From: Brienomyrus brachyistius
Taxonomy: Eukaryota; Chordata; Actinopteri; Osteoglossiformes; Mormyridae
Direction of reading: 5' to 3'
Assembly (NCBI RefSeq): GCF_023856365.1
Contig: NC_064536.1
Location: 37,502,776-37,566,775 of the forward strand
Length of the DNA stretch: 64,000 nt
Under the pieces are notes generated by a model that did no database searches, was not told the DNA's origin, and worked only from the letters and a program-made list of their open reading frames with translations. Positions 60,733-64,000 of the stretch are shown here, piece by piece. The translations under genes and the position numbers were made by a program. Positions within the stretch are counted from its first letter, which is position 1. Every line of letters starts with the position of its first letter.

Positions 60733-62097
60733 TCACTCAAAACACGTAATATCTGATCCACAGAGCCCAGGGGGTAAAGAATCGCAGGTGAAAGCCTGAC
60801 CATAACGACGCGGCTCTCGCCTTGTGTCCCTCCACGACTGCCAAAGCTGAGTTTCCTGAACGCCAAAACGCGAAAAGTCCGAGAGCGACGCGCACCTCCC
60901 CTTCAACGTGGTCAGAGTGCCCACTTTCCTGCGGAACTCCCCATTCGCGTGTTCGGAAGGGACCACCCGTCTGCTGGAAACCCTGGAGAAGCCTCTGTAA
61001 GGAAATTTCCAAGGGCCTGCCTGAACTTCAGAACGAATGCTCCAAGACCGGCCCATATCAGCTCTCCTGCAAGCAAAACCTGCAAGCGTAGACATGGCCA
61101 GGCCAGGCAGTAGTGAATTGGATTCCTTGCATTTCCTCAAGGTGGCAGTGGAGTCCATACGATGGTATCCCCGAGCCCGACTGAGGATCAGTTCTTGTAG
61201 GCGACGCTGATCCGAGTCGGCACTCGAGGGCTGACCAGTGGTTTTCTGGGGGGTGGACAGATAGGTCGGCAGAGAGAGATATTTCATGTGGCGTCCGGGA
61301 TGATCCTCCTGGTTCAGTGTGGTCCGGTTGAAGTCCAGGCCATAGAGGGGGCTCTGAAGGGCGACTGCATGCAGCGGGCTGGGGTACCGGTACACCTCAC
61401 TACTCCGGCCTGTCCTCAGGTCCACTCTGTATCTGGGCTCCAGAAGCAGCTGTGGCTGCAGCATGTGACGTACATCCTGCCAGTGCGACTCGGGGCAGAG
61501 GCTGGCGACACACTGGAGCCTCCAAGAGGGGATGGTCTCTGCATCCAGTTCGGGGGAAGTCACAGCCTCAGATCCCACCAAAGAGGCACGTGACCCGGAC
61601 AGGGTGGACCCCCCAGCGCCGGCTTGGCTGTCCTCGTCATCGTCATAGAAGCCGGAGCTGGCCCGTGAGCCGGAGTCAGTCAGTACCAGGTGGAAGACAC
61701 TGTCGTCAATGTGGCTGTAGTGAAGCAGCAGGTTTTCCGTGGAGCGACTGAGCTGTGACTTGGGCTGTCTGGCTGTCCGGAGGTGATCGATGTCATCCTG
61801 GGAGAGGCTGCGTGCAAACCTGAGCCCCCCGCTGCCACCAGGCACCCGGAAGCCATCTTTCCCTAAGGGAGCACCCCCTGGTGGCTGAAGGGGGAACCTT
61901 TTTTCTGAGCTTTGGGGATCTGGGCTGCCGTCCTTCAGTATTGCCTCCACCATCTTCTTGTGTTTGTATCTCAGAACCTCCAGCTCAAGGAGGCCAGCCA
62001 GGGCAGCCTGGAAGCGCTCCCTGACCCTCCTCCTCTCTGGCTGGGACCAGGGAGAACATTGTGTGTAGCTACAGTCTCCGGCCATCTTCCTGTTCAT
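60733..62097 (-). CDS. Dapper (Dact)-family protein, intronless ORF (454 aa)
   Basis: Dact proteins are cytoplasmic scaffolds that bind Dishevelled and modulate Wnt and TGF-beta signalling. Family features: basic leucine-zipper-like start ERRRVRERFQAALAGLLELE (21-40); Ser-rich TDSGSRASSGFYDDDED around 140-155, matching the DSRPSSGFYE motif of DACT1; and RYRVDLRTGRSSEVYRYPSP followed by LHAVALQSPL (223-251), matching DVYRYPSPLHAVAVQSP. The whole protein is one uninterrupted frame, whereas Dact1-3 have several coding exons and 600-850 residues. The canonical C-terminal PDZ ligand (MTTV) is absent; the ORF ends SDITCFE. It could be the fish/early-vertebrate paralogue called Dact4, or a retroposed or intron-loss copy. 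Two in-frame Met (1 and 5) could start it; either keeps the zipper. Confidence 0.75.
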   Translation of the reverse strand: MNRKMAGDCSYTQCSPWSQPERRRVRERFQAALAGLLELEVLRYKHKKMVEAILKDGSPDPQSSEKRFPLQPPGGAPLGKDGFRVPGGSGGLRFARSLSQDDIDHLRTARQPKSQLSRSTENLLLHYSHIDDSVFHLVLTDSGSRASSGFYDDDEDSQAGAGGSTLSGSRASLVGSEAVTSPELDAETIPSWRLQCVASLCPESHWQDVRHMLQPQLLLEPRYRVDLRTGRSSEVYRYPSPLHAVALQSPLYGLDFNRTTLNQEDHPGRHMKYLSLPTYLSTPQKTTGQPSSADSDQRRLQELILSRARGYHRMDSTATLRKCKESNSLLPGLAMSTLAGFACRRADMGRSWSIRSEVQAGPWKFPYRGFSRVSSRRVVPSEHANGEFRRKVGTLTTLKGRCASLSDFSRFGVQETQLWQSWRDTRREPRRYGQAFTCDSLPPGLCGSDITCFE

Positions 62098-64000
62098 GTC
62101 ACCGTCTTTTGTCTTCTTAATCGGCTAGGGAAGAGTTACCTGAGGTGAATGATGAGCCACATGAGCCCAACACTGGCTGACAGAGAGCCGAAGCTGATAT
62201 TTATCCAACACGCCACCCTCACAACAGTACAAGCTGACAGTGGGTGGAGTCTGCAGCTCCCTATACTGTGATTGGCCAATTGTATTTTTGAAGGTCTTTG
62301 ACCCAGGTCAGGTGACTGATCAAGAAAGAATGGATTGAGATTCCTGAAAAAGAAACAGGCCACTAACAAGTTTGTATATCAATGTTTTTAAGATAAATTA
62401 TACTTCTATTCCTACTTTCTCAAATCAGCCATTTTTTAACTTGTAGCTTGAAAGTCAAATAAACATTTCAATGCATACCTCTGTAGATCTCCATCTGCCC
62501 CCCCCCAACCATCCCCACCCCCACCCCCACCCCCAGGCATTCAGCTGAAAACGACTGGAGAGAAATTGCCAGTACGTGTCCTAAGGCAGGACAAAGGCTC
62601 ACAGCAGGCTGGCTGTCAGGAATAGAGCCACAGCCTTCCACGTTGATTGCGTCCTGAAACGCCATCGTGTCACCTGAGCGGGGACAATGCAGTGGTACAT
62701 CAGAGGAGTACCCTGGCTGGTGTGACTCTCTGACATGCATATGCGGTCACTGGCGTCCATTCATATGCAAACATCTCCAAGATGTGTGTTTGGAGCAGCC
62801 AAAGAACATTAAAGCAGATGCCTGAATTTATTTCAGGAACATCATAAACATTACAAAATACATACAGATTTCAGTAAATTATTTTTTTCTAACATTTAAT
62901 GACACTGAAGGATGATATTCCCCATGCAAAGAATATCACGTATAGAGAATTTTAACTACCCTTGAAAGTTCCCTGTTTCGCAAACCTGTCTATTCATGCA
63001 TCTTGTGAAATGTTTGTTTTCCTTCTTGACAAGATGAAGCACTTCTTCGGGTCAATGTATTGACTTGGTGGTCTGACTCAGTTTTCCTGGAGTCCCGCTA
63101 AAATGGGAATACATCTATAGATAATTAGGCATTTTCGGGCAAGAGTGGACCTGGGGCAATTAGCATGTAACTTTAGCCAATAAGGAATGTGGAAATTACA
63201 GAGGCAGGGTTACAGCACAGGGAATAATGCATCTACTTAGAGAAGGGGCTTTCATTTCTCATAATCCACAACAAACAAGGGGATTTCGCATGAGCTACAT
63301 TTGGAAAACAGATGTCGTTATTCGTGTAGTAAACATTCTTTATGCATACAAGAAGCGGCAGGACGGACTGGTGGTATGATATTTATACAAAATCTGTTCG
63401 AGACAGAAATAGCGAGACCATAAAAGTAGAAGTTTAAAGGTAGAACATTAAATTCAGATGCTAGGATATCATAAACTAACCACTCAAGCAATCAGTGTCA
63501 TTACAAATCTCTCGTTTAAGACACCGTTTCAGATCTCTGATAAAAGTGATAACAGTGGCTTTGTATTCAAAAGAAACGCTGACGAGCGAGTGGGACCACG
63601 TGAAATTCTTTGGTAGCTTTTTGGTCGGTAACACGCAAGTGAATCCTTTATCGATCTTATCTAGGTGTCTGATTCAGGTTTTATATTAAATCGTACTATA
63701 AGCTGCCTACCGTTTATATTTCTAAAAACAACACAAATCGAAAGCAAACTGGCCTATGTACCACTCGCCTAAATTTATATGGTTGGTATATAGCTTTCCC
63801 CTCCCCGCTTTTCTCAGCATGCCGGACGCATACGCCGCAAACGTCATCGCGTTCTACACGTCGACGTTTCCGTGGATATTCGCTTACGAGACACGCGCAT
63901 AAGCCCAAAAGAGCGACGTCACAGAGACCGCAATCACCCGCGTGCGACTTTCAGTCTGCATTAGTAAAGTTGCAATTCTGAAAACCTGGAACGATACAAC
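62098..64000. other. Region upstream of the Dact-family gene to the window end
   Basis: No gene recognized. A C-rich tract with (CCACCC)n lies at about 62500-62535. The last 200 bp are CpG-containing but show no identifiable exon. Confidence 0.4.

Overview
The window is vertebrate nuclear DNA, almost certainly from a ray-finned fish. Split genes with GT-AG introns encode vertebrate proteins, and the intergenic DNA is full of fish-type SINEs, hAT and PIF/Harbinger elements, LINE fragments and long minisatellites. No bacterial operon, phage or CRISPR structure is present. The species was not determined.

Five protein genes were reconstructed exon by exon with consistent phase. (1) prkci, atypical protein kinase C iota, minus strand, 18 coding exons, 588 aa, 14060 down to 3371. 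(2) phc3, a polyhomeotic Polycomb (PRC1) subunit, plus strand, 10 exons with assigned coding sequence, 28414 to 41197. (3) cldn11, claudin-11, plus strand, 3 exons, 43159 to 45060. (4) slc7a14, a 14-TM cationic amino-acid-transporter-like protein, minus strand, 7 coding exons, 51548 down to 47750. (5) an intronless Dapper (Dact)-family gene, minus strand, 62097 down to 60733. The set PHC3, PRKCI, CLDN11, SLC7A14 matches human 3q26.2, which supports the identities; here the prkci/phc3 pair is flipped relative to cldn11, and no SKIL lies between.

Layout: 1-3370 is sequence downstream of prkci with one SINE. 3371-14060 is prkci, whose introns hold a 34-bp minisatellite, a degenerate ~45-bp repeat and a Harbinger element with a nested LINE fragment. 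14061-28413 is the prkci-phc3 intergenic region: hAT elements, LINE pieces, a full SINE with 12-bp target-site duplication, a 2.6-kb 56-bp minisatellite, and a broken copy of a multicopy fish gene family. 28414-41197 is phc3; one intron holds a degenerate hAT transposon and the last intron, inside the SAM domain, holds a 5.3-kb minisatellite of 26-bp units. 41198-52000 holds cldn11 with a clear TATA/CCAAT promoter and slc7a14. 52000-64000 is gene-poor: a dead Gypsy-type protease fragment, two hAT MITEs and the Dact-family gene.

The genes do not form one pathway. prkci (polarity kinase) and cldn11 (tight junction) both concern epithelial junctions, phc3 is chromatin repression, slc7a14 is a membrane transporter-like protein, and Dact proteins modulate Wnt/TGF-beta signalling. 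The least explained features are the two giant minisatellites (one apparently seeded beside a SINE), the intronless Dact gene and the short N-terminus of phc3.
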